Shown one piece after another: positions 55,277 to 64,000 of a DNA stretch of 64,000 bases (position 1 is its first letter; each line of letters begins with the position of its first letter). Both the position numbers and the translations under genes were made by a program. Below the pieces are notes generated by a model. It had not been told where the DNA came from. It saw only the letters and a program-made list of their open reading frames with translations, and made no database searches. Origin of the DNA: Lucinisca nassula (Eukaryota; Mollusca; Bivalvia; Lucinida; Lucinidae). Location of the stretch: assembly GCA_963580285.1 (NCBI GenBank), contig OY757011.1, positions 165,631,406 through 165,695,405 of the forward strand, read 5' to 3'.

Positions 55277-55560
55277 GCCCCCGCCCGTTGGGGCTTGAAG
55301 AAACAGAGTTGGCTGCCTGGTGCTTCAATGCAGAGCTGAAACTGGCACGCGTACTTGTAAACAGCTTAAAAGGACTAAGCCTGCCCAGGCAAAGTGGTGT
55401 GAATCAGACCGTCCACTGCATACAAGCCTTTTGGTTTCAATGGGCGACAGGGCTTGAGACGTAATTTCATCTCAGTGTCGGGTAAAAGTCCCACAAAATT
55501 GGAAGCAACCTCTCCAAAATGACCTACATAGTGTTGACGGGGACGTTAAACCTCAATTCA
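55277..55560 (+). mobile_element. SINE-S copy
   Basis: GCCCCCGCCCGTTGGGGCTT to GACGTTAAACCTCAATTCAA. Confidence 0.92.
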
Positions 55561-55967
55561 AAAAAGACTCCAAAAAACCGAGTTTTGCATTCAAATAATG
55601 TATGATTTCTTGCTTCTAAAGGGATCCCGTAGAAACAGCGTTTTAAATATGTCGTGGTACTACATGTACATTGTGACCAATGTTTGTCCGCATAAATCGA
55701 GATCGAGTGTGATCCTTCAATGAAACACGTTTTCGCGGGAAATTTGTGGGCCGCCTACATCAATGTATAATTTCAACTTACGTGCTAATCTTCGTGAAAA
55801 TTTCCGTCAAAATTACGACTTCATCCGATGTTAAATACTTAGCTAAGTAAATGAAATAGGCGGCTTTCGAATGCACTTTTTAAGGAAATACTTTACTAAG
55901 ATAAGAATTCCTCCTTAAATCGTTAAGTCGACCTTAACTTAAGTACCGATTGTAATCCTGGGCCCAG

Positions 55968-56481
55968 GTTATTTACAAACCTTCCAGTCTCCACCATGAT
56001 TACTGAGTAACCCAATTCCCGCCCCACCCCTCTTGATGCATTTTTAAGAAAGGCGGATGATAACACTCAGATAAGGTAAAAAAAAAATAAATAAATAAAA
56101 TAATTCCAGTGACGAGCGGAAAATTCTATAAGGACGGTTTGTCAGCAATATTAAATATTAGAGGTTAAAGTAAAAAAGAAGATTGCAGTTGCAAATGTTT
56201 TGCCAGCTCCGATTTTAAATTTCTTAAAGAAAGATTTCTGAAGTTCAAGGGGAAGAGATTTTTTCTATATAGCAATTTTCCTCAACATTGTCAGCGCTCA
56301 CAATGTATCCCGCCTATGCCTAGCACATTTTCAAACAGTGTAACGACATCTAACAAAATTCTAACACACCTAAATGTAAAAATTACATAAATTAATCGAA
56401 ACTGACAAACACAAAATTGGAAATGGAGCTGTTCTAAGCGAGTACGTGGACGGCTCATAAGGGTAAAGAAAGGGGTTTTAT
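55968..56481. other. Spacer, nothing recognised
   Basis: AT-rich with short A runs. Confidence 0.5.
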
Positions 56482-56764
56482 CATCACGAAAACACGCCTA
56501 TATAATTTTGACCCCCTCATACCCCACTTTTATATAGTAAAACTGGGGTTTAAGGGGGTATACCTTATTTTTCTTATTTCTGCTCAAAAATATAGATTGT
56601 GGGTACTCGATAGAACCGCCTCGTCGAGGCGGTTCTATCGAGTCCCCGCAATCTATGTTTCGAGCAGAAATAAAAAAATTAACACAATTTTTCATCTTAA
56701 AATTTCTATTTTTTTTTTGCCCAAAAAAATGGCAATGTATTTTTATAGGCGTGTTTTCATAATG
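56482..56764. mobile_element. MITE-A copy with private matched arm change
   Basis: CATCACGAAAACACGCCTAT to TATAGGCGTGTTTTCATAATG. In the palindrome (near 56593-56656) the left arm reads CTCGATAGAACC and the right GGTTCTATCGAG, where other copies have GTTAG/CTAAC. The apex is CTCGTCGAG. Confidence 0.93.
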
Positions 56765-56932
56765 AAAAATCGCTCAATGCTTTTTCTCCGCCACCAATCA
56801 TTTACACGCACTTTTACTTGAAACATGCAATCGCTATCGGTAATAAAAAGCAAATCATTTGTTCCGTTTTGAGTACTTAAATATTCATTGTGTATACATT
56901 TATTGAACAGTTTAGTTGTAATGTAAAATAAC

Positions 56933-57202
56933 ATCACGTAAACACGCCTATAAAATTTTGACCTCCTTGAACCCCACTTTTATATAGTAAAACTGGGGTT
57001 TACAGGGGTAAACCTTATTTTTCTTATTTCTGCTCTAAAATATAGATTGTGGGTACTCGTTAGCACCGCCTCGTGCTAACGAGTACCCACAATCTGTATT
57101 TTAGAGCAGAAATAAGAAAAATATTTTAATTTTTCATCTAAAAAAATTCATTTTTCTGCGATAAAGGTTACAAGGTATTTATATAGGCGTGTTTTCGTAA
57201 TG
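56933..57202. mobile_element. MITE-A copy with shortened palindrome
   Basis: CATCACGTAAACACGCCTAT to TATAGGCGTGTTTTCGTAATG. The centre reads CTCGTTAGCAC-CGCCTC-GTGCTAACGAG: a changed base is matched in both arms, and the inner GGCGG side is lost. Confidence 0.93.
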
Positions 57203-57324
57203 AGGTAAAATAAATTATGATAAAGTTTCATATGCGGTACGCCTTTATGACTTGCAATTTCACTGAATTTACGTTAACATTAACAACTCCGTGCAGTTAA
57301 TAACATTGAAACACCCACTATGCA

Positions 57325-57405
57325 CAGTGTACATTGGGGTTTGCAAAGGGTGTCCATTATTTCCTTTATTTTGCTTAAACATGAATGGTGGGGCCTCAAT
57401 AGGTG
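57325..57405. mobile_element. MITE-A scrap
   Basis: TTGGGGTTTGCAAAGGGTGTCC, TTATTTCCTTTATTTTGCTT, then GGGGCCTCAATAGG. Weak. Confidence 0.4.
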
Positions 57406-57669
57406 GCAAATCTTCAGTGATGTCAACACATTGCGAAAATGTTGACTCGCGGTCGATGTTTTGAACGGCTGCACTTATTATCATCTTCAATGTTTTATTT
57501 GGCCTGAATAGAAAGATAATTCTTGCACACCAGACAAGAAAATCCATGATTTTACCCTAGGATAGAAATTAATGTTCTGACCCTGGTGTTCCGACCCTAA
57601 ATCGAATATAATCGCGTGTTTGATAAATGCACTGATTGATTACAACCTCATGCGCGGCGTCGTCATGCG

Positions 57670-57677
57670 TGACGTCA
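57670..57677. promoter_or_regulatory. CRE-type site TGACGTCA
   Basis: Exact palindromic CREB/ATF consensus, 29 bp before AAAATGGCGGGC (YY1-like). Together they resemble a TATA-less promoter. Confidence 0.35.
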
Positions 57678-57705
57678 CTAAACATTCCTGTTATGTCATC
57701 ACAAA

Positions 57706-57755
57706 ATGGCGGGCGTCGGTAACCGAAGCATTAAAATTCTCAATAGAAATGGAAG
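57706..57755 (+). CDS. Possible first coding exon
   Basis: ATG in ACAAAATGGCGGGC opens 16 full codons (MAGVGNRSIKILNRNG) and reaches a good donor, GGAAG/GTATGC. The next sequence is a foldback. No further exon was found in the window, so this is weak and could be chance. Confidence 0.2.
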
Positions 57756-57767
57756 GTATGCAAGAAA

Positions 57768-57914
57768 AAGAATCCTATATGGGCGTGAGGGGTGGATAGA
57801 AAAATCCGTCCCTCGGGATCACTGTCCGGCATCACTCGACAAGCCTCGTGATGCCGGACAGTGACCCTCGGGTCGGATTTTTCCATCCACCCCTCACACC
57901 CATATAAGATTCTT
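57768..57914. repeat. Foldback-M copy 3
   Basis: AAGAATCCTATATGGGCGTG, AGGGGTGGATAGAAAAATCC, CTCGGG and CACTGTCCGGCATCAC are mirrored. The apex is CTCGACAAGCCTCG. The stem is about 65 bp with small bulges. Confidence 0.9.
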
Positions 57915-58109
57915 ATAATCTTATTTGCATGGTGTAGCATTGCCGGAATTCTGCAAGCACATAAAAAACGTTATTTATCAAACAATGAAAAATGATGTAT
58001 CCACTACCTCGATGGTTCTCGGATATGGCGCGGGAATGATTTCGTTTGAACACATTTTCGAGGTAGTTCCCCTGATTCCCAATCGTGAAGGACAGTTGTC
58101 ATTTTCTGG

Positions 58110-58432
58110 CGAAAGAATATTCACTGTAAATCGATTTTATGTGGCCACAATCCTCGCCCTTACTTCCGTCGCGATTTAGACAAATAATTTGTTCAGTCCG
58201 CACGAAGGCCTCCTAACTCATCAGTGCAACATCTCTGTGAACACAAAAAATCAAACCACAGAGATGAAACAACGGTGAGGACTCGACCGCAAGAAACCAC
58301 TGAAATGCTGGAGCAAAAGAAAACCAACAGTTAGACTCCAACAGTTAGAAATCTGCCTAGGAATATCTGATGGCTGGCTGTGACCTAAATGTTGTTGACT
58401 GGGTCGTTAAACGCCAAACAAACAAACGAATC
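58110..58432 (+). mobile_element. Repeat-N copy with SINE-type tail
   Basis: CGATTTTATGTGGCCACAAT, TCGCGATTTAGACAAATAAT, AACGGTGAGGACTCGACCGC, ending GACTGGGTCGTTAAACGCCA and CAAACAAACAAACG. Confidence 0.85.
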
Positions 58433-58439
58433 CTTAATC

Positions 58440-58518
58440 CATATAAACGGGACATATACACTTTTTTCTTCTTGCGCAAAAAGAGTGTTGGTACTCTTTA
58501 GAACCGCCTCGATGACGT
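58440..58518. mobile_element. MITE-A scrap broken at the apex
   Basis: CGCAAAAAGAGTGTTGGTAC and TCTTTAGAACCGCCTCGATGA, then unrelated CGTTTTTTGTACG. Confidence 0.6.
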
Positions 58519-58734
58519 TTTTTGTACGTACACATTTTGTTATGGCCAAAGGGTGACGCATGACTAGAGAATTTTCTTATCAATATAAAAAGAGATATTG
58601 TAACGGGGTTAAAACAGGAATAAAATTTAAAGATTAAAAAGGAAGAAAGAAAGAAAAGAGTGCACATTGTCGTTTCTGGAGGCTTATATGTGCAGCCATA
58701 AGTAAAAAGTGTGTCTCTGGCATTTGTGCCTAGC

Positions 58735-59025
58735 GAACATCTTCGGCATTTGTACCCAGCGAACATAGATCAGCCTGTGTATCCGCGGCGCCTATCAGGG
58801 ACTTCACTGGGCGCTGTCTGGACAGCCCTTAACGCAAACATTCTGAAGACAGATTCTGAATACAGAGATTGAAACATGTTTTATGACTCAATGTATAAAC
58901 AAGTTGATTCGAGCCCTCGCCGAGCGCATGTCCTATCCAGTCATCGAGCAACATCGGTGTTGATCAGCCTGCGCATTTTGCGCAGACTGATAAGAATCTT
59001 TGTTGTTCGCACATGTCAAAAACAA
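58735..59025. repeat. Worn hairpins of the TGCGCAG apex type
   Basis: GCGAACATAGATCAGCCTGT near 58733, and GTTGATCAGCCTGCGCATTT, TGCGCAGACTGATAAGAATC, TTTGTTGTTCGCACATG at 58958-59020. The second is a clear stem-loop. Confidence 0.6.
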
Positions 59026-59461
59026 AAACAACAACAAAAAAAGCATATTTTCTGATTGCGCGGCTCATATTTTCTGTTGTTGATGTTTATTTGTATTACT
59101 CAGTAAATGTTCACTAATAAAGACAAGAAAACACCCAGCTATTTTTGTCAAAGTTTTTGCATCATAAAAACCCTAGTTAACGATATGTATTACTTTAAAC
59201 GACATAAGTGCATGTTGTTGGCTTAATTCATAGCATACCATGTGTTTTTGCAAATGAATGTCTTTTGTCTTGATTGTGGTTGCCACTCAAATGCATATGT
59301 ACGACAGGGAAAAAAAAAGGTTATGTTTCATTAACTCTGGCTGCCATGTACGTTTTCAAGTACAGCTACTTTCGAGGGCCAATTCAATAATAATAAAAAA
59401 AAAAAGCTGAACTTATTTCTGGGTGAGATCGATCTCTGTTTTTTTTTGTTTTTGTTTTTTT
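59026..59461. other. Spacer, nothing recognised
   Basis: AT-rich with T tracts. Confidence 0.5.
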
Positions 59462-59830
59462 TTTTCGATGTAATTGCCCTCTAGAATGCTACACTTGGAC
59501 CAACGCTGTTCCAGTGCGTGCAATCAGCCCAGGACTGAAGAAGCAAGGGTCCTTGTCTCCGACCTACTGCTCAACTGTCGCCCCGATCTCTTCGTTGGAC
59601 CGAAAATGACGTCCTCGGATATCCTTTTTCAAGTTTAGGAATAGGTCACTAGGAGCTAAGTCCGGAGAATAGGCGGGATGTGGTATTAACTCGGACCCAT
59701 TCCGCTCAACAGCATCCATTGCAATTTTGCAAGTGTGGACACTTGCATTGCCCTATTGGAGCAGAATCCCTTTGGAAAGTTTAAATCTGCGGGGTTTTTT
59801 TTTCACGGATCGCAGTTCTCAGTTGGTCGA
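59462..59830 (-). pseudogene. mariner-like transposase C-terminal pseudogene
   Basis: Read on the minus strand from about 59800. A worn version of the QDNA-PVH block (GNASVHTCKIAMDAVERNG) is followed by SELIPHPAYSPDLAPSDLFL, the mariner signature around the last catalytic Asp. Next come NLKKDIRGRHFRSNEEI and a tail like the mariner end (GTALVQV, stop, GQLHRK). In-frame stops and frame changes are present. The N-terminal half is absent. Ends were not found. Different family from the Tc1 copy at 1.7-3.1 kb. Confidence 0.85.
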
Positions 59831-59879
59831 GCAAAGGGGGTGCCCATAAGGCCCTTTTCCTGCGCTGGAACAAAAGCCT

Positions 59880-60171
59880 TCATTTTCTCCTGATATATTG
59901 CCTATAGTGTCCAATTTACTAAAATAGTATTGGTTTTGTAACGTAAGCCCTAGTTTTTGAGAAACATGATAATGAAAGTGGGTGGGGTAATTCAGCATTA
60001 ATCTGAGGTATCATGTTTTATGTACTGTTCCTTTTTTAAAATATATCACAATCATGCATTATTTCCTCTGTTTGTTAGACAAATGTATTGGGCAAATTCC
60101 TATTCAATTTTCATCCTCTAAATAAGTAAAATACTGCATCTGCAGCAACTTTTTTTATGAAATTCGTCAAT
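59880..60171 (+). repeat. Host repeat, left part of a unit
   Basis: ATTGCCTATAG, GTAAGCCCTAGTTTTTGAGA, CATTATTTCCTCTGTTTGTT and CATCTGCAGCAACTTTTTTT recur in order at 62585-62850. Element-R interrupts this unit. Confidence 0.7.
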
Positions 60172-62360
60172 TGCACGACCCGTAGAAAAAGCAACCGACT
60201 GAAGTCGGTTTTTTCTAAGAGTGCCCTAAAATCACCGTGTCATTCTGTCATTCTGTCATTCTGTCAGTCTGTCATTCTGTCAGTCTGTCATTCTGTCTGT
60301 CCGTCTGTAACCCGTTTGTGAAAATTGGTGATAGTGACTTAACCGCTTGGAATATTTAAACAATTTTTGGCATACTGATAGATATCAATGAGATCTAACC
60401 AATGAACTTACGAATTATTACATTCCATTTAGTATAGCCTCGCCGAGGCGAAAAATGTGAAAATTTTCGAACATTTTTGAACTGCTTCTCCTCGGAAATC
60501 GTTGAGCCGATTGAAGTCAAATTTCATATGGAGCCTCTATGGGATGGGGGAAATCAAAATTTGCTCATGGGGTCAAGGTCACATGACCAAAATGGCCGCC
60601 AAGCCATTTATGGTTTGTCTGTCTGTCCGTCCGTAACCCGTAAGTGAAAATTGGTGATAGTGACTTAACCGCTTGGAATATTTAAACAATTTTTGGCATA
60701 CTGATAGATATCAATGAGATCTAACCAACGAACTTGCGAAATATTACATTCCATTTAGTATAGCCTCGCCGAGGCGAAAAATGTGAAAATTTTCGAACTG
60801 CTTCTCCTCGGAAACCGTTGGGCCGATTGAAGTCCAATTTCATATGGAGCCTCTATGGGTTAGGGAAACCAAAATTTGCTCATGGGGTCCAGGTCACATG
60901 ACCAAAATGGCCGCCAAGCCATATATGGTAAAAACCCTTCAAAAATAGTCTTCTCCAGAACCACTGGGCAGATTTCCACGAAACTTGATAAATAGCATCT
61001 GGGATGTAGGCCTATCATAAATTGCTAAAATGGTGACCCTGGGTTGACCTTGACCTTCTTTGGGTCCGTCCGTAACCCGTTTGTGAAAATTGGTGATAGT
61101 GACTTAACCGCTTGGAATATTTAAACAATTTTTGGCATACTGATAGAAATCAATGAGATCTAACCAATGAACTTACGAAATATTACATTCCATTTAGTAT
61201 AGCCTCGCCGAGGCGAAAAATGTGAAAATTTTCGAATATTTTCGAACTGCTTCTCCTCGGAAACCGTTGGGCCGATTGAAGTCAAATTTCATATGGAGCC
61301 TCTATGGGATGGGGGAAACCAAAATTTGCTCATGGGTTCAAGGTCACATGACCAAAATGGCCGCCAAGCCATATATGGTTTGTCTGTCTGTCCGTCCGTA
61401 ACCCGTTTGTGAAAAATGGTGATAGTGACTGAACCGCTTGGAATATTTAAACAATTTTTGGCATACTGATAGATATCAATGAGATCTAACCAATAACTTG
61501 CGAAATATTACATTCCATTTAGTATAGCTTCGCCGAGGCGAAATATGTGAAAATTTTCGAACTGCTTCTCCTCGGAAACGTTGGGCCGATTGAAATCAAA
61601 TTTCATATGGAGCCTCTATGGGATGGGGGAAACCAAAAATTGCTCATGGGGTCCAGGACACATGACCAAAATGGCCACCAAGCCATATATGGTCTGTCTA
61701 TCTGTCCGTCCGTAACCCGTTTGTGAAAATTGGTGATAGTGACTTAACCGCTTGGAATATTTGAACAATTTTTGGCATACTGATAAATATCAATGAGATC
61801 TTATCAATGAACTTGCGAAATATTACATTCCATTTAGTACAGCCTCGCCGAGGTAAAAAAATGTGAAAATTTTCGAACTGCTTCTCCTCGGAAATCTTTG
61901 GGCCGATTGAAGTCAAATTTCATATGGAGCCTCTACGGGATGGGGGAAACCAAAATTTCCTCATGGGGTCCAGGTCACATGACCAAAATGGCCGCCAAGC
62001 AATATTTGGTAAAAACCCTTCAAAAATAGTCTTCAACGAAACTTGATAAATAGCATCTGGAACGTAGGCCCATCATAAATTGCTAAAATGGTGACCCTGG
62101 GTTGACCTTGACCTTCTTTGTGCCTAGGTCAAACTTTTCACACAGATGCTTTTGTGTTGGATTTTATCCTGCAAACGATTCAGAATACAGTACTAAAGTA
62201 TAAGATATAGTCTTGCTCCTTACGATAAGGCGCATTTATTGGGGGAACCGTTTTATGTCCAGGTCACATGACCAAAATGGCCGCCATACCCATATATGGT
62301 AACACTCATAAAGCTAAAAGCATCCGGCGGGTCGTGCACTTCAGCTGAAGCACTGGTTTT
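60172..62360 (+). mobile_element. Element-R with five amplified internal units
   Basis: The outer ends are TTGCACGACCCGTAGAAAAA and CGGCGGGTCGTGCACTTCAG. Five units begin with GTAACCCG near 60308, 60632, 61072, 61398 and 61711 (spacing 313-442 bp). Each holds TTGGTGATAGTGACTTAACC, GCCTCGCCGAGGCGAAAAAT, GGGCCGATTGAAGTCAAATT and GACCAAAATGGCCGCCAAGC. The CTGTCATT-type microsatellite (60235-60306) opens the array. No coding frame. Confidence 0.85.
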
Positions 62361-63760
62361 TGTTAATTTTGCATCTTTAAAATTCAATAAATCCTAGCCT
62401 ATCTCCAAAACTGTATGGCAAATTATTTTCAAACTTTCTTGAACTTAACATTGGAAGAGTACAAAGTGTTGATTTGGTTTGGGTGAACTTGACCTAATAT
62501 TCAAGGTCACTTGGGATGGTCAAATGTCAAAATTAGGGGTGACCATTTTTTCTGTTCCTGAACAAAATGCTTCAAATTCTCCTAATACATTGCCTATAGA
62601 ATTCCTTTTACTATGACAGTCTAGGTTTTGCAAAGCAAGCCCTAGTTATGGAGTTCAATGATCCTGAAACTGTTTGGGGTAATTCGATACAATGCTGAGG
62701 TGTTTTGGCTTATGCACCACATCTCTTTTAAAATATAGCAAACGCAGTCATACCTTCCTCTGTTTGTTTGTTTGCCTTAGGTAATATCCTACCTAGTTTT
62801 CTTCCTCTAAAGTAAAGTACATGTATGCCATCTGCAGCAACTTTTTTATGAAAACCTTCCATTTCTGAGAATTCTGCATCTTGGAATTCAATAAATCATA
62901 TTTTTTTTCTTTTGAATTACACAAGGGATTCGTTTGAAATTAATCTGAATATATTATAAAATTTTGAGAATAATAAAGGGCTAACTAGGTTTGTGTGACC
63001 TTGACTTTATTTTGAAGGTCACATGGCCTGTGAGATTTTCAAAATTGAAAAGAATGTTTGTCTTTATTTGGGAATTATTAAATTCAAATCCTGTGACATT
63101 TCTTTGACTTTTCCAGATATCTATATCATCGGAACTTGCCTTTGAGCTTAGATTGTGGTGACCTTGACCTCATTTTCAATTCAGGACAGCCTTGATATCT
63201 ACAATTGCACTCATATTACTCTTTAGTCGAACTGTCGCTTTAATTATGCAGCTTTACACCAGACTTGGCTGGATGAAGCATCTTGACATGTCTCTGAGTT
63301 GGTTAGATGTTCAGTGAACTTGGCCGTATTTTCAAGGGCCTTGTTTTCAAGGTCACCACAGAACAAAATTGGTCAAAAATTTTAAGCTTCCAGTATAGTT
63401 TCTTTATAACTCCTGAATTGATTCTTAGAAACTAGCTTAGATGAATTATTGGGCCATGATTTCAAGTTGGTTAACATTAACCTCATTTCAAGGTCATCAA
63501 AGGTCAAAGTAGATTGAAGTTTAGTAAACTTAAGCTTGTTTGCACAGTTTGTGGGATCAATTGAGTGGAATGGATGCTAGTTTAACTGGCATAGTCATCA
63601 GGACAGAACAAGGGGCTGAATAAGAAATGATAAACAAACAATATTAGGCTTATTAGGCTTTGATGACCTTGCTTTCAAGGTCACAACACAATTTACAATG
63701 TCCAATTTCAGTCTGACTTTAAAATAAGGTAAAGATCACCAAAACCTAATCATCTGTGTG
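62361..63760 (+). repeat. Degenerate repeats of the GACCTTGACC type
   Basis: They continue the host repeat. GACCTTGACCTCATTTTCAA, CAAGGTCAC and TTGGGATGGTCAAATGTCAA recur loosely. Unit length is about 485 bp, judging from 59880 and 62555 after removing Element-R. No gene is supported. Confidence 0.6.
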
Positions 63761-64000
63761 CACTCACAATAATATCTACTTACATGTTTCAAAAGAATTC
63801 AAACACAGATTTGAGAGAAAAACAAAGATTCTGCAAATTCCAAGACTTAAAATAAGAAAAATGCACATTGTCATGTAATAAAGCTGCAGTCCTTATATTT
63901 TCCTCAGAAGGGATTCCCTCAGAAGGGAAAAGTAATAAGACAGGACTATGCTCTTGAGTATATGAAGATCTGTTGTGATTGGGAAGCGGGGCGGGCACGG
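63761..64000. other. Window end, nothing recognised
   Basis: A short direct repeat (CAGAAGGGATTCCC/CAGAAGGGAAAAG) is near 63905. The small open frame on the minus strand has no features. Confidence 0.4.

Larger units (their letters stand above)
52838..55967. mobile_element. Pair of inverted ends 3.1 kb apart
   Basis: GGGCCCAGGATTACAAT (52842) and ATTGTAATCCTGGGCCC (55949) are exact inverses, and both flanks continue with CTTAA-rich stretches (AAATACTTAA; GGAAATACTT). The interior carries a tRNA-like sequence and three SINE-S copies. It may be one large element, or two relics of the same MITE facing each other. No transposase is seen. Confidence 0.55.

Noticed and set aside
57740..57940. 66-codon minus-strand frame
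   Set aside because: It crosses both arms of Foldback-M copy 3; the hairpin explains it.
61850..61870. GCCTCGCCGAGGC in Element-R units as the MITE-A apex
   Set aside because: The 13 bases match one MITE-A apex variant (3540-3602), but the flanks differ at once and so short a GC palindrome can arise by chance.

Overview
The window is animal nuclear DNA. Genes are sparse, intergenic DNA is AT-rich, and mobile and tandem repeats sit almost back to back. Repeats with (CAAA)n tails, palindromic MITEs, GACCTAGTGACCTAG-type satellites and a Ty3/gypsy element with a Leu-like primer site suggest a mollusc, most likely a bivalve. That assignment rests on repeat style and is an inference. No bacterial, viral-genome or CRISPR architecture was seen.

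Layout. 1-17 kb: a 21-bp minisatellite, a dead Tc1 transposon with intact inverted ends (1659-3121), two 5'-truncated LINE relics, and many short palindromic elements. 17.3-28.2 kb: a complete 10.9-kb Ty3/gypsy LTR retrotransposon on the minus strand. Its LTRs are almost identical and it has a 4-bp target duplication, primer site, polypurine tract, gag, pro, RT, RNase H, integrase and an extra C2H2 zinc-finger ORF in the env position. It landed inside an older MITE. 28-37 kb: foldbacks, MITEs, SINEs and the only convincing host gene, a 185-aa secreted protein with a carbohydrate-binding-like domain (31956-32513, minus). 37-51 kb: satellites, SINEs and an inverted MITE pair. 51-58 kb: SINEs, a tRNA-like sequence between a 3.1-kb pair of inverted ends, two MITEs and one possible first exon. 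58-64 kb: a dead mariner transposase and a transposon-like array with five amplified internal units.

Family names used here, all local. MITE-A: TIR CATCACGAAAACACGCCTAT. MITE-P: TIR CAGTCGAACTTCGATGGCTC, TA target site. Hairpin-H: ends in ACACTGTTTGC. Foldback-M: apex CTCGGCAAGCCTCG. Hairpin-K: CCCAGAAAACAGG arms. Palindrome-L: CCCAGCAGGCACA ends. Hairpin-G: GAACAACTG ends. MITE-Q: GCCCCGCCAAGCGA ends. SINE-S: tail GACGTTAAACCTCAAATC. Repeat-N: tail GTCGTTAAACGCC. Element-R: ends GCACGACCCG.

The most interesting structure is not a gene. Several palindromic element families with unrelated ends or stems share the same palindrome apex. MITE-A and MITE-P carry nearly the same central hairpin, and three foldbacks with unrelated stems share one apex motif. 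Arms inside single copies carry matched changes, and several copies are broken exactly at the apex. This looks like a recurring hairpin-based process that copies or trades apex modules. Second in interest is the retrotransposon: a -1 slippery heptamer in the correct phase, a zinc-finger accessory ORF, and a possible antisense two-exon reading frame inside each LTR.
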